A program made the translations under genes and the position numbers. Positions 55,333 through 63,574 of a stretch of DNA of 64,000 nucleotides are shown piece by piece (the stretch's first letter is position 1; the number at the start of each line of letters is the position of its first letter). This stretch comes from Lentilactobacillus diolivorans DSM 14421 (GTDB lineage: Bacteria > Bacillota > Bacilli > Lactobacillales > Lactobacillaceae): positions 98,592 through 162,591 of the forward strand of contig NZ_AZEY01000068.1 of the NCBI RefSeq assembly GCF_001434255.1, read 5' to 3'. Under the pieces are notes generated by a model, which was not told the DNA's origin, made no database searches, and worked only from the letters and a program-made list of their open reading frames with translations.

Positions 55333-55470
55333 AGAGTGGCCCAGCAAGCGGTTAGATCCCGGCCACGTTTCGGCTAAATAACAAGGCCAACAAGGTATTC
55401 CCGGTTTTGGAATATCAAGTTAGGGGGCTTATATGGCCGGAGCCTGCTTGCTGGGCCACGTTTTCTACTA
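55333..55470 (+). repeat. Nested-hairpin repeat element, copy 4 (inner left arm lost)
   Basis: The outer stem GTGGCCCAGCAAGC (55336-55349) pairs perfectly with GCTTGCTGGGCCAC (55446-55459). CGGTTAGATCCC and the loop TTCCCGGTTTTGGAA and the right arm with TTATATGGCCGG are kept, but the inner left arm is replaced by unrelated sequence with a CACGTTTCGGCT insert. A decayed tail extends to about 55566. It lies four bases after the glucosidase stop codon. Confidence 0.8.
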
Positions 55471-55763
55471 TGTAACAAGTTCAATAAGATATTTCCGGTT
55501 TTGAGTATTTGGATAATTCGGTTACACGGTCGGAAGCTGCCCTTTGTCCCGCATTTTTGCTTGATAACAATCGTGTTTACACTAACTGAGACTGGGTAAA
55601 ATGACTATTATCCCAACCTCTCCCGTTGTGTAATCACGACTAATATTAGATGAACGTGAGATGGGAAACTAGTTTCTCGTCGCCTATCCGTAGCTCATTT
55701 TCGTAACCACCCGGCCGAACGCGTTATAATGGCGGTAACCAACATTAAGAGGAAGGTGATTGC
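55471..55763. other. Decayed repeat tail and leader of the mgtC-like gene
   Basis: To about 55566 a degraded repeat copy (TATTTCCGGTTTTGAGTATTT, GGTCGGAAGCTGCC). Then a hairpin GAGACTGGGTAAAA/TTATCCCAACCTCTC at 55586-55622, with the MgtC leader and AGGAAGGTGAT before the start codon. I recognise no magnesium riboswitch motif. Confidence 0.45.
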
Positions 55764-56447
55764 ATGGACTATTGGCTCTACCAAATGGAATGGGTTCTCC
55801 GTTTGTTCGTTGCGGCTATTTGTGGCGGCATGGTCGGTTTTGAACGGAAAGCCCGCCTAAAGACGGCTGGCATTCGAACCCATATGTTGGTGGCTGTCGG
55901 CTCAGCTTTATTTATGATCATCTCAAAATATGGCTTTTTCGACGTGACGACTCGCTCTGATATTGGGCTTGACCCTTCCCGAATCGCGGCTGGCGTTGTT
56001 ACCGGAATTGGATTTATCGGTGCTGGTGCCATCATGACCCGTAACCACAAAATTGATGGTTTAACGACAGCTGCCGGCCTATGGTCCACGGCTGCCATTG
56101 GATTGGCGATTGGTGCTGATATGTTTATCATCGGAATCGCCGGGACATTGTGCATCCTCATCACTCAAACCATTGTTCGCCGAATTCGGGCTTTGAAACG
56201 GTATCCCAACCGTTCACTTCTTAGATTACAAATCACCGTTACCGGAAAATTAAAGGATATTGATAAACTTCCGATCCGCCTCCAAGACTTAGGAAGCATC
56301 AACACTCAAATGCGGATTTTAACTTATAATCCGGACTCCTTTTCGCTGGAAGTTCGTTTAAGATTAAAAAAGCCACGAAATCCCGATTCGTTTATCAAGG
56401 ATATGGCTAAATTCAAGGATATTACCCATATTGAAGTTATCGATTGA
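55764..56447 (+). CDS. mgtC: MgtC/SapB-family membrane protein
   Basis: A 227-residue protein with four to five N-terminal helices (about 8-155) and a soluble C-terminal domain. The signature is VAAICGGMVGFERKARLKTAGIRTHMLVAVGSALF and GFIGAGAIMTRNHKIDGLTTAAGLWSTAAIGLAIG. MgtC proteins are linked to low-magnesium survival and modulate other membrane proteins. AGGAAGGTGAT precedes the ATG. Confidence 0.92.
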   Translation: MDYWLYQMEWVLRLFVAAICGGMVGFERKARLKTAGIRTHMLVAVGSALFMIISKYGFFDVTTRSDIGLDPSRIAAGVVTGIGFIGAGAIMTRNHKIDGLTTAAGLWSTAAIGLAIGADMFIIGIAGTLCILITQTIVRRIRALKRYPNRSLLRLQITVTGKLKDIDKLPIRLQDLGSINTQMRILTYNPDSFSLEVRLRLKKPRNPDSFIKDMAKFKDITHIEVID

Positions 56448-56615
56448 GCTTTTAATCATTGCTGGCTGATTAAAAGCCTTGGTGGTAAACTCATTTAGTG
56501 GCGTTACAATCTTTTACAATTTCATATTCAAGCCCAAAAATATCAGCCATCATTTTAACGTTTTAGTTAATTGCATGGCTGTTTTTCTGGAGATAAATTG
56601 ACATGAGGTGATCAT

Positions 56616-57515
56616 TTGAAAAAATACGCCGCAATTTTTGTTGCGCTTGGTGCCATCAGCTACGGCATTCCCGGATCACTCTTCAAAATGGCCCGCGCTC
56701 AAGGCGTTCATGATGGGATGCTACTATGTCTCACCTTCTTAATCGCCTGGCTTTTCTTTGTCGTGGCCAGTGCGTTCCTTAAACCAGCCAAACGAAACGT
56801 CCCTGATAAACGAGAAAAATGGCTGGTGATTCTCTCTGGCAGTTCCATGGGCTTCACCAATACATTCTACCTGCTCTCGCTTTCATATGTGCCGGTTGCG
56901 GTAGCTGCGGTTATGATGATGCAGTCGGTTTGGTTAGCCATTATTTTTTCCAGTGTTTTTCATCGACGTTGGCCGTCCCTGCTTCAAGTATTCAGTATTG
57001 GAATTGTTCTAATTGGAACCGTCTTGGCAACCGGTCTTGTCCCAATCCACCAGACAGTTTCACTGGTTGGCCTAAGTCTTAGTTTCCTGGCTGCGCTGGC
57101 CTATGCACTGACTATCCAGTTCACGGGCGGGATTGGTCAGGATTTACATCCATTAACGAAGGCCCGATTAATGAGCTTTGGAGCGCTATTGCTAATTATC
57201 ATAATCTGGGGACATACCTTGTTTGAACCTCAAAGCTTGATCATTTCACTAAAATGGGGTGGCATCACATCATTTTTTGCAATGATTTTTCCACTAACCA
57301 GCTTTTCCTACTTCATGCCCCACCTCGCCATTGGCATTGGACCGATTATCTCATCATTAGAATTACCGTCTTCGGTGATTTTTGCCTTTTTCTTACTGGC
57401 AGAAGCGGTATCAGGATCTCAAGTCATCGGTGTTGGCTTGATTATTATAGCCGTCATCATCACCAACCTGATTCCTGTGTTGATGTATCGACGAAAGTAC
57501 CAAACACATAACTGA
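56616..57515 (+). CDS. DMT-superfamily (EamA-like) transporter
   Basis: A 299-residue membrane protein with about ten helices in two inverted halves; the first half ends near FITFLATGL. Starts with TTG, preceded by GAGGTGAT. It is of the drug/metabolite exporter family; the substrate is unknown. It is convergent with the glutamine-type ABC operon. Confidence 0.83.
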   Translation: MKKYAAIFVALGAISYGIPGSLFKMARAQGVHDGMLLCLTFLIAWLFFVVASAFLKPAKRNVPDKREKWLVILSGSSMGFTNTFYLLSLSYVPVAVAAVMMMQSVWLAIIFSSVFHRRWPSLLQVFSIGIVLIGTVLATGLVPIHQTVSLVGLSLSFLAALAYALTIQFTGGIGQDLHPLTKARLMSFGALLLIIIIWGHTLFEPQSLIISLKWGGITSFFAMIFPLTSFSYFMPHLAIGIGPIISSLELPSSVIFAFFLLAEAVSGSQVIGVGLIIIAVIITNLIPVLMYRRKYQTHN

Positions 57516-57549
57516 TTTTTTCAATAGCATATCAAAATACCACCATACA

Positions 57550-57596
57550 AATAAGCCAGTCAAATGCCTAAAATGAGGACATTTGACTGGCTTATT
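57550..57596. terminator. Bidirectional terminator, 17-bp perfect stem
   Basis: AATAAGCCAGTCAAATG pairs perfectly with CATTTGACTGGCTTATT around a 13-nt loop, between the DMT gene and the end of the ABC operon. Confidence 0.9.
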
Positions 57597-57632
57597 AATT
57601 TATAAAATCATTTCTGCTAATAGTTAATTTGC

Positions 57633-58361
57633 TTACCGTTCCGCTGATTCGGCCACTTCTTCAGCCTGCTTAGCTTTTTTGCTGTTACTCTGACCCATTC
57701 GGTGATCCAGATATTCTGAAAGCAACGACAGCGAATAACAAACAATGAAGTACATAACAGCCAGTGCCAAGAACATTGGAATCGTGTAATTCGTATTTTG
57801 ACCATAAATAATCTGGGCATGATTCATCAGATCCGGCAAGACAATAATGGTTGCCAATGAGGTATCCTTTACCAGTGAAATAAACTGACTAACAATGGCT
57901 GGAATCATGTTTTTAACGGCCTGTGGCAGGATAATAAACCGGAGTGCCTGCCAATACGATAATCCATTGGCTCTGGCACCTTCCATTTGACCAGTTGGAA
58001 TTGAGACAATCCCAGCCCGGACGATTTCAGCGACCATCGCTGATTCGAAGATCGCCATCGCAATTACGGAGGCCCAAATTGGCGCTGGTTTAAACCCAAT
58101 TTGTGGCAATCCAAAATACGTAAAGAAGATAATTAAAATTAGCGGTAGGTTCCGGATAATATCAATCACAAAGCCGACAATTGCCGATACATATTTAATT
58201 TGAACGTACCGAATTACTCCCAAAATCAAACCAAGAATATAACTCAGAATGATTGAGAGAACCGATACAACAACCGTTACCCAAGCTCCTTCAAGAAGGA
58301 ACCGGATATTGACCCATGAGTATGCGCCTAACACATTGAACATATCAAATAGATGCAGCAT
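57633..58361 (-). CDS. glnP: Polar amino-acid ABC transporter permease (GlnP-type)
   Basis: A 242-residue permease with five helices and the EAA motif EGARANGLSYWQALRFIILPQAVKNMIP. It is the last gene of a four-gene glutamine/glutamate-type uptake operon, 15 bases after the other permease. A polar Lys/Glu-rich tail (GQSNSKKAKQAEEVAESAER) follows the last helix. Confidence 0.92.
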   Translation of the reverse strand: MLHLFDMFNVLGAYSWVNIRFLLEGAWVTVVVSVLSIILSYILGLILGVIRYVQIKYVSAIVGFVIDIIRNLPLILIIFFTYFGLPQIGFKPAPIWASVIAMAIFESAMVAEIVRAGIVSIPTGQMEGARANGLSYWQALRFIILPQAVKNMIPAIVSQFISLVKDTSLATIIVLPDLMNHAQIIYGQNTNYTIPMFLALAVMYFIVCYSLSLLSEYLDHRMGQSNSKKAKQAEEVAESAER

Positions 58362-58376
58362 AGTTTAGTTCCCCCT

Positions 58377-59015
58377 TTATGCCAATTTCTTTTCAAGATA
58401 ACGCATATAATAACTGAGCGGCAAAGTTAGAATCAGGTATAAAACACCGACACACAAGTAGGTACTCATACTTTGCAACGAATCAGATGCAATAACGTTT
58501 CCTTGATACATCAGATCAAAGCCGGCAACAAAGGCTAGAACCGATGAATTTTTAACCAAGTTGATAAATTGGTTGCCTAATGGTGGAATGACATAGCGGA
58601 AGGCTTGTGGTAAAACAATGTAGCGCATTGCTTGCCAGAACGACAATCCATTAGCCCGTGATCCTTCCATTTGACCGGGATCAACTGATTGAATACCGGA
58701 CCGCACCGTCTCAGCGATAAACGCTGATGAATAGAGAATCAGGCCAACTGTTCCGGCCGCGAACCCACTAATTTCAACAATATACATTGGAATAACAACG
58801 TAGAAGAACATCGTAATAACCAAAAGTGGAATATTTCGAAAAAGTTCAATATATGCTTTAGCAACGACTCTTGCAAATTTGTTAGGCATGACTTCCATAA
58901 TCGCAAATCCAGAACCAATAATTAATGCAAAGATCAATGCGATAATACTGCACAGAAGAGTCTGACCTAATCCATAAAGGAGCTCGCCACCATAATTTTG
59001 AAAAATACTAATCAT
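58377..59015 (-). CDS. glnM: Polar amino-acid ABC transporter permease (GlnM-type)
   Basis: A 212-residue permease with the EAA motif EGSRANGLSFWQAMRYIVLPQAFRYVIP. It forms the translocation pore with the downstream permease. Its first codons overlap the end of the binding-protein gene by four bases. Confidence 0.92.
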   Translation of the reverse strand: MISIFQNYGGELLYGLGQTLLCSIIALIFALIIGSGFAIMEVMPNKFARVVAKAYIELFRNIPLLVITMFFYVVIPMYIVEISGFAAGTVGLILYSSAFIAETVRSGIQSVDPGQMEGSRANGLSFWQAMRYIVLPQAFRYVIPPLGNQFINLVKNSSVLAFVAGFDLMYQGNVIASDSLQSMSTYLCVGVLYLILTLPLSYYMRYLEKKLA

Positions 59016-59842
59016 CGTTCAGCCCCCTTAAAGTCAAATCCTTTAACCTTGTGGAACCACTTGTACAATAATTTATTGTACTGACCAGAGTTTTCAACCT
59101 TGGTTAACGCTTGATTCAGCGCATCACGGAACTTACCTTGACCTTTATCAACGGCAATTCCATATGGTTCCTTAGTAAACGTCCCGCCAACAACTGAATA
59201 ACCGGGATTTTCAATTGACATCCCATATAAAATACCGTTATCAGTTGTCAACGCTTGTCCTTGGCCAGACTTTAAGGCGGTTAAAGCTTGAGAATAATCA
59301 GTTAGTTGAAGGACTTTAGCCTTTGGCGCGAATTTCTTAATGTTTTGAACCGAATTGGAACCAACAACGCCTAAGACCACGTCACCCTTATGATTCAAGT
59401 CACGAACATTTTTAATTGGGCTGCCATTCTTAACTAGAATTGCTTGGCCGGCATCAAAGTATGATCGTGAAAAATCAACCTGCTCAGCTCGTTGTGGCGT
59501 AATTGTCATGGTTGCCATAATGGCATCAATATTTCCGTTTCGAAGCAATGGCATTCGGGTTTGACTCGTTACTTGAATAAACCGTGCCTTGCCATCCTTG
59601 CCAAGAATCTGCTTAGTCATTGCTTTGGCTAAATCAATTTCAAACCCCTTAATCTGGTTATCCTTAACATCCATTAGACCAAACAGCTTCGTATCAGCTT
59701 TTACTCCCCAAGTAATGGTCTTGGATTGCCGGTCGTCGCGTAACACATCCTTTTTTGATCCACTGCTGCTACATGCACCCAGCGAAACAATCATCACGGC
59801 TAGGGCAATTAATAACCCAATCTTTGAAAAGATCCTCTTCAT
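59012..59842 (-). CDS. glnH: Glutamine/glutamate-type binding lipoprotein
   Basis: A 276-residue SBP_bac_3 lipoprotein with lipobox VSLGAC. The ligand-domain motifs ITWGVKADTKLFGLMDVK, GFEIDLAKAMTKQIL, VDFSRSYFDAGQAILV are typical of the polar amino acid-binding proteins. It delivers the amino acid to the two permeases. The gene lies 26 bases after the ATPase gene. Confidence 0.92.
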   Translation of the reverse strand: MKRIFSKIGLLIALAVMIVSLGACSSSGSKKDVLRDDRQSKTITWGVKADTKLFGLMDVKDNQIKGFEIDLAKAMTKQILGKDGKARFIQVTSQTRMPLLRNGNIDAIMATMTITPQRAEQVDFSRSYFDAGQAILVKNGSPIKNVRDLNHKGDVVLGVVGSNSVQNIKKFAPKAKVLQLTDYSQALTALKSGQGQALTTDNGILYGMSIENPGYSVVGGTFTKEPYGIAVDKGQGKFRDALNQALTKVENSGQYNKLLYKWFHKVKGFDFKGAER

Positions 59843-59868
59843 GATGAAACCTCCCGATAAACTTATTT

Positions 59869-60609
59869 TTAATGCGTGATAATTTTGCCAAGGAATTGAC
59901 GTGCACGTTCATTGGAGGGTTCACCATCAAAGAATTTCTCACTACTATCATCTTCCAGAATCTGCCCATCATCCATGAAAATAACCCGGTTGGCAACTTC
60001 ACGTGCAAATCCCATTTCATGGGTTACAACCAACATGGTCATGTCTGAATCGTTGGCGATATCCTTCATAACGTTCAAAACATCATCGATCATTTCAGGA
60101 TCCAACGCACTGGTTGGTTCATCAAACAAAAGACACTTGGGCTTCATTGCTAATGAACGCGCAATCGCGATTCGTTGTTGCTGACCACCGGATAATTGTG
60201 CCGGATATTTGTTTGCCTGACTTTCAAGCCCAACTTGGTCCAACAACTGCCTGGCAACCTTCTTATTTTCTTCCTCAGGTCGATGAAGCACAATTCGAGG
60301 TGCCAACATGATATTTTCCAAAATTGTCTTATTTGCATACAAGTTAAAGTGTTGGAACACCATGCCAACATTTTTTCGGATTCGGTTCATGTCGGTCTTC
60401 CGATCTGCCAAATCCTGGCCGTTAACAATCAACTTACCCTCTTGGATTCTTTCAAGCCCATTAACAGTGCGAATTAACGTTGACTTACCAGATCCGGAAG
60501 GTCCGATTAAAACAACGGTTTCCCCCGCCTCAATCTTCAAATTAATATCTTTTAAAGCATGGAAACTGCCGTAGTACTTTTGTACATCTTGAAATTCGAT
60601 CATTGCCAT
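59869..60609 (-). CDS. glnQ: Polar amino-acid ABC transporter ATPase (GlnQ)
   Basis: A 246-residue ATPase with Walker A GPSGSGKSTL, signature LSGGQQQRIAIARSLA and Walker B CLLFDEPTSALD. First gene of the operon glnQ-glnH-glnM-glnP. Start MAMIEFQDV, with GGAGG eight bases upstream; an ATG ten codons earlier precedes that site. Confidence 0.94.
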   Translation of the reverse strand: MAMIEFQDVQKYYGSFHALKDINLKIEAGETVVLIGPSGSGKSTLIRTVNGLERIQEGKLIVNGQDLADRKTDMNRIRKNVGMVFQHFNLYANKTILENIMLAPRIVLHRPEEENKKVARQLLDQVGLESQANKYPAQLSGGQQQRIAIARSLAMKPKCLLFDEPTSALDPEMIDDVLNVMKDIANDSDMTMLVVTHEMGFAREVANRVIFMDDGQILEDDSSEKFFDGEPSNERARQFLGKIITH

Positions 60610-60671
60610 GTCATTTTCCTCCAATACCTTTAGGCTCATTATTAAAATTGCCTAAGAATGTTCTTGTATCC

Positions 60672-60700
60672 ATATTATGTTAAAAAACGCCGTAGGTCAA
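60672..60700 (-). promoter_or_regulatory. Promoter of the glutamine-type ABC operon
   Basis: Minus strand: TTGACC, 17 bp, TAATAT. It lies 63 bases upstream of glnQ and is the clearest sigma-A-type promoter in the window. Confidence 0.75.
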
Positions 60701-60890
60701 AAAATTGTAACAAAAATTTGATACCCGTGTCACATCTTCTGCCAATATAGGCATAAAGTTCAAAACTGGCCCAAACTAGCTGAAAAGAGTGGTTTAGGCC
60801 AGGCGTTAATTAATTAGAATATCCGAATACTTTAACTTGAATATCTAATTATAATTCACATTTAGGGGAAAGCAAAGAGAATTTGTGGAA

Positions 60891-61022
60891 AGAGTGTGCA
60901 AGCAGACGGTCAGCTCCCAGAATATAAGCGTTTCAATCTGATATTCCCGGTTTTGGAATATCAGATTGAAACGCTTATATGGCCGGGAGTTGTCTGCTTG
61001 CACACGTTTCTGCTCGGCAGCC
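60891..61022 (+). repeat. Nested-hairpin repeat element, copy 5
   Basis: Outer stem GTGTGCAAGCAGAC (60894-60907) pairs perfectly with GTCTGCTTGCACAC (60992-61005). Middle stem AGCTCCC/GGGAGTT with one G-U. Perfect 26-bp inner stem (60922-60947 with 60955-60980) with 7-nt loop CGGTTTT. GGTC, CAGA and GGCC are conserved. It lies upstream of glnQ, opposite to the genes. Confidence 0.93.
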
Positions 61023-61044
61023 TAAAACATCGCACTATGTAATA

Positions 61045-61185
61045 ATCAGCAACCATCTCACCTTATATGGCCGGAAGCTGCTTGTCCACACACGTTTCTG
61101 CTCGGTAGTCCAAAATAAAAGCTACCCTAACCTTATATTCTGGGAGTTGTCTGCTTACACACGTTTTCTGCTCAGTAGTCCAAAA
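61045..61185 (+). repeat. Two truncated right halves of the nested-hairpin repeat
   Basis: About 61060-61115 and 61128-61185 carry TTATATGGCCGGAAGCTGCTTG and TTATATTCTGGGAGTTGTCTGC-type right parts, each followed by CACACGTTT and CTGCTC.GTAGTCC. The rest of 61023-61422 holds no gene. Confidence 0.65.
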
Positions 61186-61368
61186 CATCGCACTACACAA
61201 TTAAACAGCAATTCACCAAATAGGGTCGGGGAACTCAAACACGATTTCACCAAATCACCCAGCCATTTTTAAAACACCATCATTCTAAAATTTCCACGAC
61301 AATCCAAACGATCCCCAAACAATTTCTTATATCCGGAAAATTGTCCCAGTCTTTAAACGTTGGTCAAA

Positions 61369-61412
61369 AGAAAAACCAGCCAAGAGCCAATACGGCCCTT
61401 AACTGGTTTCGT
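61369..61412 (-). terminator. Terminator after the DUF6681 gene
   Basis: Minus strand: AACCAGTTAAGGGCC pairs with GGCTCTTGGCTGGTT, followed by TTTTCTTTT. Confidence 0.75.
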
Positions 61413-61422
61413 GTCCTTAACA

Positions 61423-62265
61423 CTACCTAAGCGCGTCAGTCTTCTTATATGCCACGCTAGCTCGCAATTTATATTCTTGAGGGTGTTCAATCACACCTGC
61501 ACGACCAATCTCTTTATATGGCCCGCCGACAATCGTAACCGATGCCAAATACAATTTTAAATCCGATAAATCAATGGAACGAACAGCTTGCAAGCCGACT
61601 CGCTTGATTTCCCCAATTGGATAGATTTCTGCTTGATTCAGCCCGCCGTAAATAATCAACGCATTTCCCTGCTTACGCATATCAAAATAAGGCAACATGA
61701 CACCCTTGCCAATTGCATAAACTGGTTTACCGTCAACTTTTAGTAATTCGTAAATTTTTCGATCACCCATCCCGTTGTAATCGGTTCGAAACAGCTGGGC
61801 CTGCTTCATCAACGCAACTAATCGATCTACATTTGCTTGCTCTGCTTCAGTGGTTGAAACCTTTGCCGGTAAAACATGAGAGTTATCAAAAACACCATTA
61901 GCCGGAATATTGGTTTGCCGACCTTCAGGAATCACGGTCGTTCCCATTTTTGAATTAACCTGGGTTTCTTGTGGATGATGCCCTAGATGCAGCCATTTAG
62001 CTAACTGTGGAGAAATATCAAACCACGGTTGGCGTTTAGTGAAGTAGTAAAAAATATTACAAATTGTAAAGTACAGCAAAATAATTGCGACTGCGAGGAT
62101 TAAAATTCCCTGTTTGTAAATCCCATTTTTCAGGAAACGTAAGCTGATATAGAACAAATACATATCACCTAATGCGCCCAAAACAGTATAAATTCGACTT
62201 TTAACCGTGACACCAATATTGAAATAACCGAGGTAGTGATTAATCATATCTAAGAAACTAAACAT
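61423..62265 (-). CDS. DUF6681 family membrane protein
   Basis: A 280-residue protein with two or three N-terminal helices (about 30-75) and a C-terminal cytoplasmic or external domain with DRKIYELLKVDGKPVYAIGKG. The arrangement is that of the DUF6681 family confined to lactobacilli. Function unknown. Its start is 2 bases from the stop codon of the Thr/Asn-rich protein gene, so they form one transcript. Confidence 0.85.
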   Translation of the reverse strand: MFSFLDMINHYLGYFNIGVTVKSRIYTVLGALGDMYLFYISLRFLKNGIYKQGILILAVAIILLYFTICNIFYYFTKRQPWFDISPQLAKWLHLGHHPQETQVNSKMGTTVIPEGRQTNIPANGVFDNSHVLPAKVSTTEAEQANVDRLVALMKQAQLFRTDYNGMGDRKIYELLKVDGKPVYAIGKGVMLPYFDMRKQGNALIIYGGLNQAEIYPIGEIKRVGLQAVRSIDLSDLKLYLASVTIVGGPYKEIGRAGVIEHPQEYKLRASVAYKKTDALR

Positions 62266-62267
62266 TA

Positions 62268-62939
62268 TTAATTTGTCCCCCCATCAGTGCCTTGGGTCGT
62301 TGTCCCATCATTTGTACCCGTAGTACCGCCGCCAGTGGTCGTTGTTGATTTATTCGTCCCGGTCGTAGTATTACCAGTATTATTTTGAGCCCCTGTATCA
62401 CCCGTATTATCCTGCGAAGTATCAGTGTTATCGTTAGTATTACCCGTCGTTGCAGTATTATCGTTATTCGTCGACTTCTTGGTTGTACCGGTATTGCCGG
62501 TATTAGTTGACTTCTTGTTCCCAGTTGATTTCTTAGTCGTACCAGTTGTGGTATTACCGGTAGTTGTGGTCGAACTTTCAGTTGAGTCCGCTGTATCATC
62601 TGACGAATTATCGGCACTTGAAGAAGCCTTCTCAGATGAAGCTTTTTTTCGTGAGGATGCTTCAGCTTCCTTCTTTTTTAACGACGATTCTTTCGCCTTT
62701 TCAGAAGATGTCTTGGCATCGTCGCTTGATTCATTTTTATCTTTATCATTAGTTGTCTTAGGCTTTGACTTGCCAAAAATCGAATTTGAAACGTTCTTTT
62801 GATTAGTGGTTTGAGTGGTGGTAGGCGTTCCTTCATTAGTCGATGTAACCTTGTTTACCACGACATTTGTAGCCCCAAGCGCTAATGAAATTGATAAAAT
62901 TGCAAATGGCGTTATTAATGGCGGAATTCTATTATCCAT
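62268..62939 (-). CDS. Thr/Asn/Ser-rich exported protein, low complexity
   Basis: A 223-residue protein with an N-terminal hydrophobic stretch (about 10-28) as signal anchor. From residue 30 on it is almost wholly Thr, Asn, Ser, Gly, Lys and Asp, with TGNTGTTKKSTNN-type repeats, no Cys and no folded domain visible. It probably extends through the cell wall. It is tied to the DUF6681 gene downstream by a 2-base gap. A Lys/Glu/Ser segment (about 60-105) divides the two Thr/Asn-rich parts. Confidence 0.75.
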   Translation of the reverse strand: MDNRIPPLITPFAILSISLALGATNVVVNKVTSTNEGTPTTTQTTNQKNVSNSIFGKSKPKTTNDKDKNESSDDAKTSSEKAKESSLKKKEAEASSRKKASSEKASSSADNSSDDTADSTESSTTTTGNTTTGTTKKSTGNKKSTNTGNTGTTKKSTNNDNTATTGNTNDNTDTSQDNTGDTGAQNNTGNTTTGTNKSTTTTGGGTTGTNDGTTTQGTDGGTN

Positions 62940-63015
62940 TCAAAAAACTTCCTTAACTAAAATTTGGTAATCTATATTATCGCACATTTTAGTTAAACTA
63001 TCCGTAAACTTTTGG

Positions 63016-63459
63016 TTAATTATTCGTTAAACTGGCACACTGTGGACAAAGACCATAGATCTGAAAGAGATGACCCGTGACTTTGCAACCATCCAACTGC
63101 GATGTAATTTCCTCACTTAATGGACAGTCTTTTAATTCAATGACCTTACCACAGTTACTACAAATAAAATGATGATGATGTTCATGTTGAAAATCACATT
63201 GAAATTTTACGGAAGCCCGATCGCCTTGAACCTGTCTTTCGACAATTCCGAGATTGGCAAATTCGGAAATGTTTCGATAAATCGTATTATGGCTCATTTT
63301 GGGGAAAGTTTGACGCATGAAATTGTCAATACTGGTCACTTCAACAAATCGTTTGGTTGCCGTATTAACTAAAAATTCCAGCATTGCCGTCCGTTGCTTC
63401 GTGATTTTAAAATTATTACTTTTTAATACACGGGTTGCTTCTTCAATTGCTGCAGGCAT
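63016..63459 (-). CDS. Fur-family metal-dependent repressor (Fur/Zur/PerR)
   Basis: A 147-residue regulator with the winged helix (KITKQRTAMLEFL..SHNTIYRNISEFANLGIVERQ) and the dimerisation domain. The metal ligands are QHEHHHHFICSNCGKVIEL and YGLCPQCA (two CxxC). The HHHH run and both CxxC pairs allow a structural zinc. Which metal or peroxide it senses cannot be decided from sequence alone. The start is ATG at eight bases after AGAGG; a GTG three codons upstream is the alternative. Confidence 0.9.
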   Translation of the reverse strand: MPAAIEEATRVLKSNNFKITKQRTAMLEFLVNTATKRFVEVTSIDNFMRQTFPKMSHNTIYRNISEFANLGIVERQVQGDRASVKFQCDFQHEHHHHFICSNCGKVIELKDCPLSEEITSQLDGCKVTGHLFQIYGLCPQCASLTNN

Positions 63460-63574
63460 AACATCCACCTCTTAGTTTAAATACCTATCAGTTAACTTAT
63501 TTATAGAGTAATCATTACTATTAGAGTTAGTCTATCACATATTCAACCATTCAACAACGATTCCAATGGTTGCC

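Noticed and set aside
55586-55622. M-box or manganese riboswitch before the mgtC-like gene
   Set aside because: A hairpin is present, but the conserved magnesium or yybP-ykoY sequences are not.
60871-61185. CRISPR-like array from repeated TTATATGGCCGG units
   Set aside because: The units are parts of one hairpin family with irregular spacing and no unique spacers.
62425-62802. Plus-strand ORF opposite the Thr/Asn-rich gene
   Set aside because: Valine/Leu-rich reading is the complement of a low-complexity Thr/Asn gene; no start signal.
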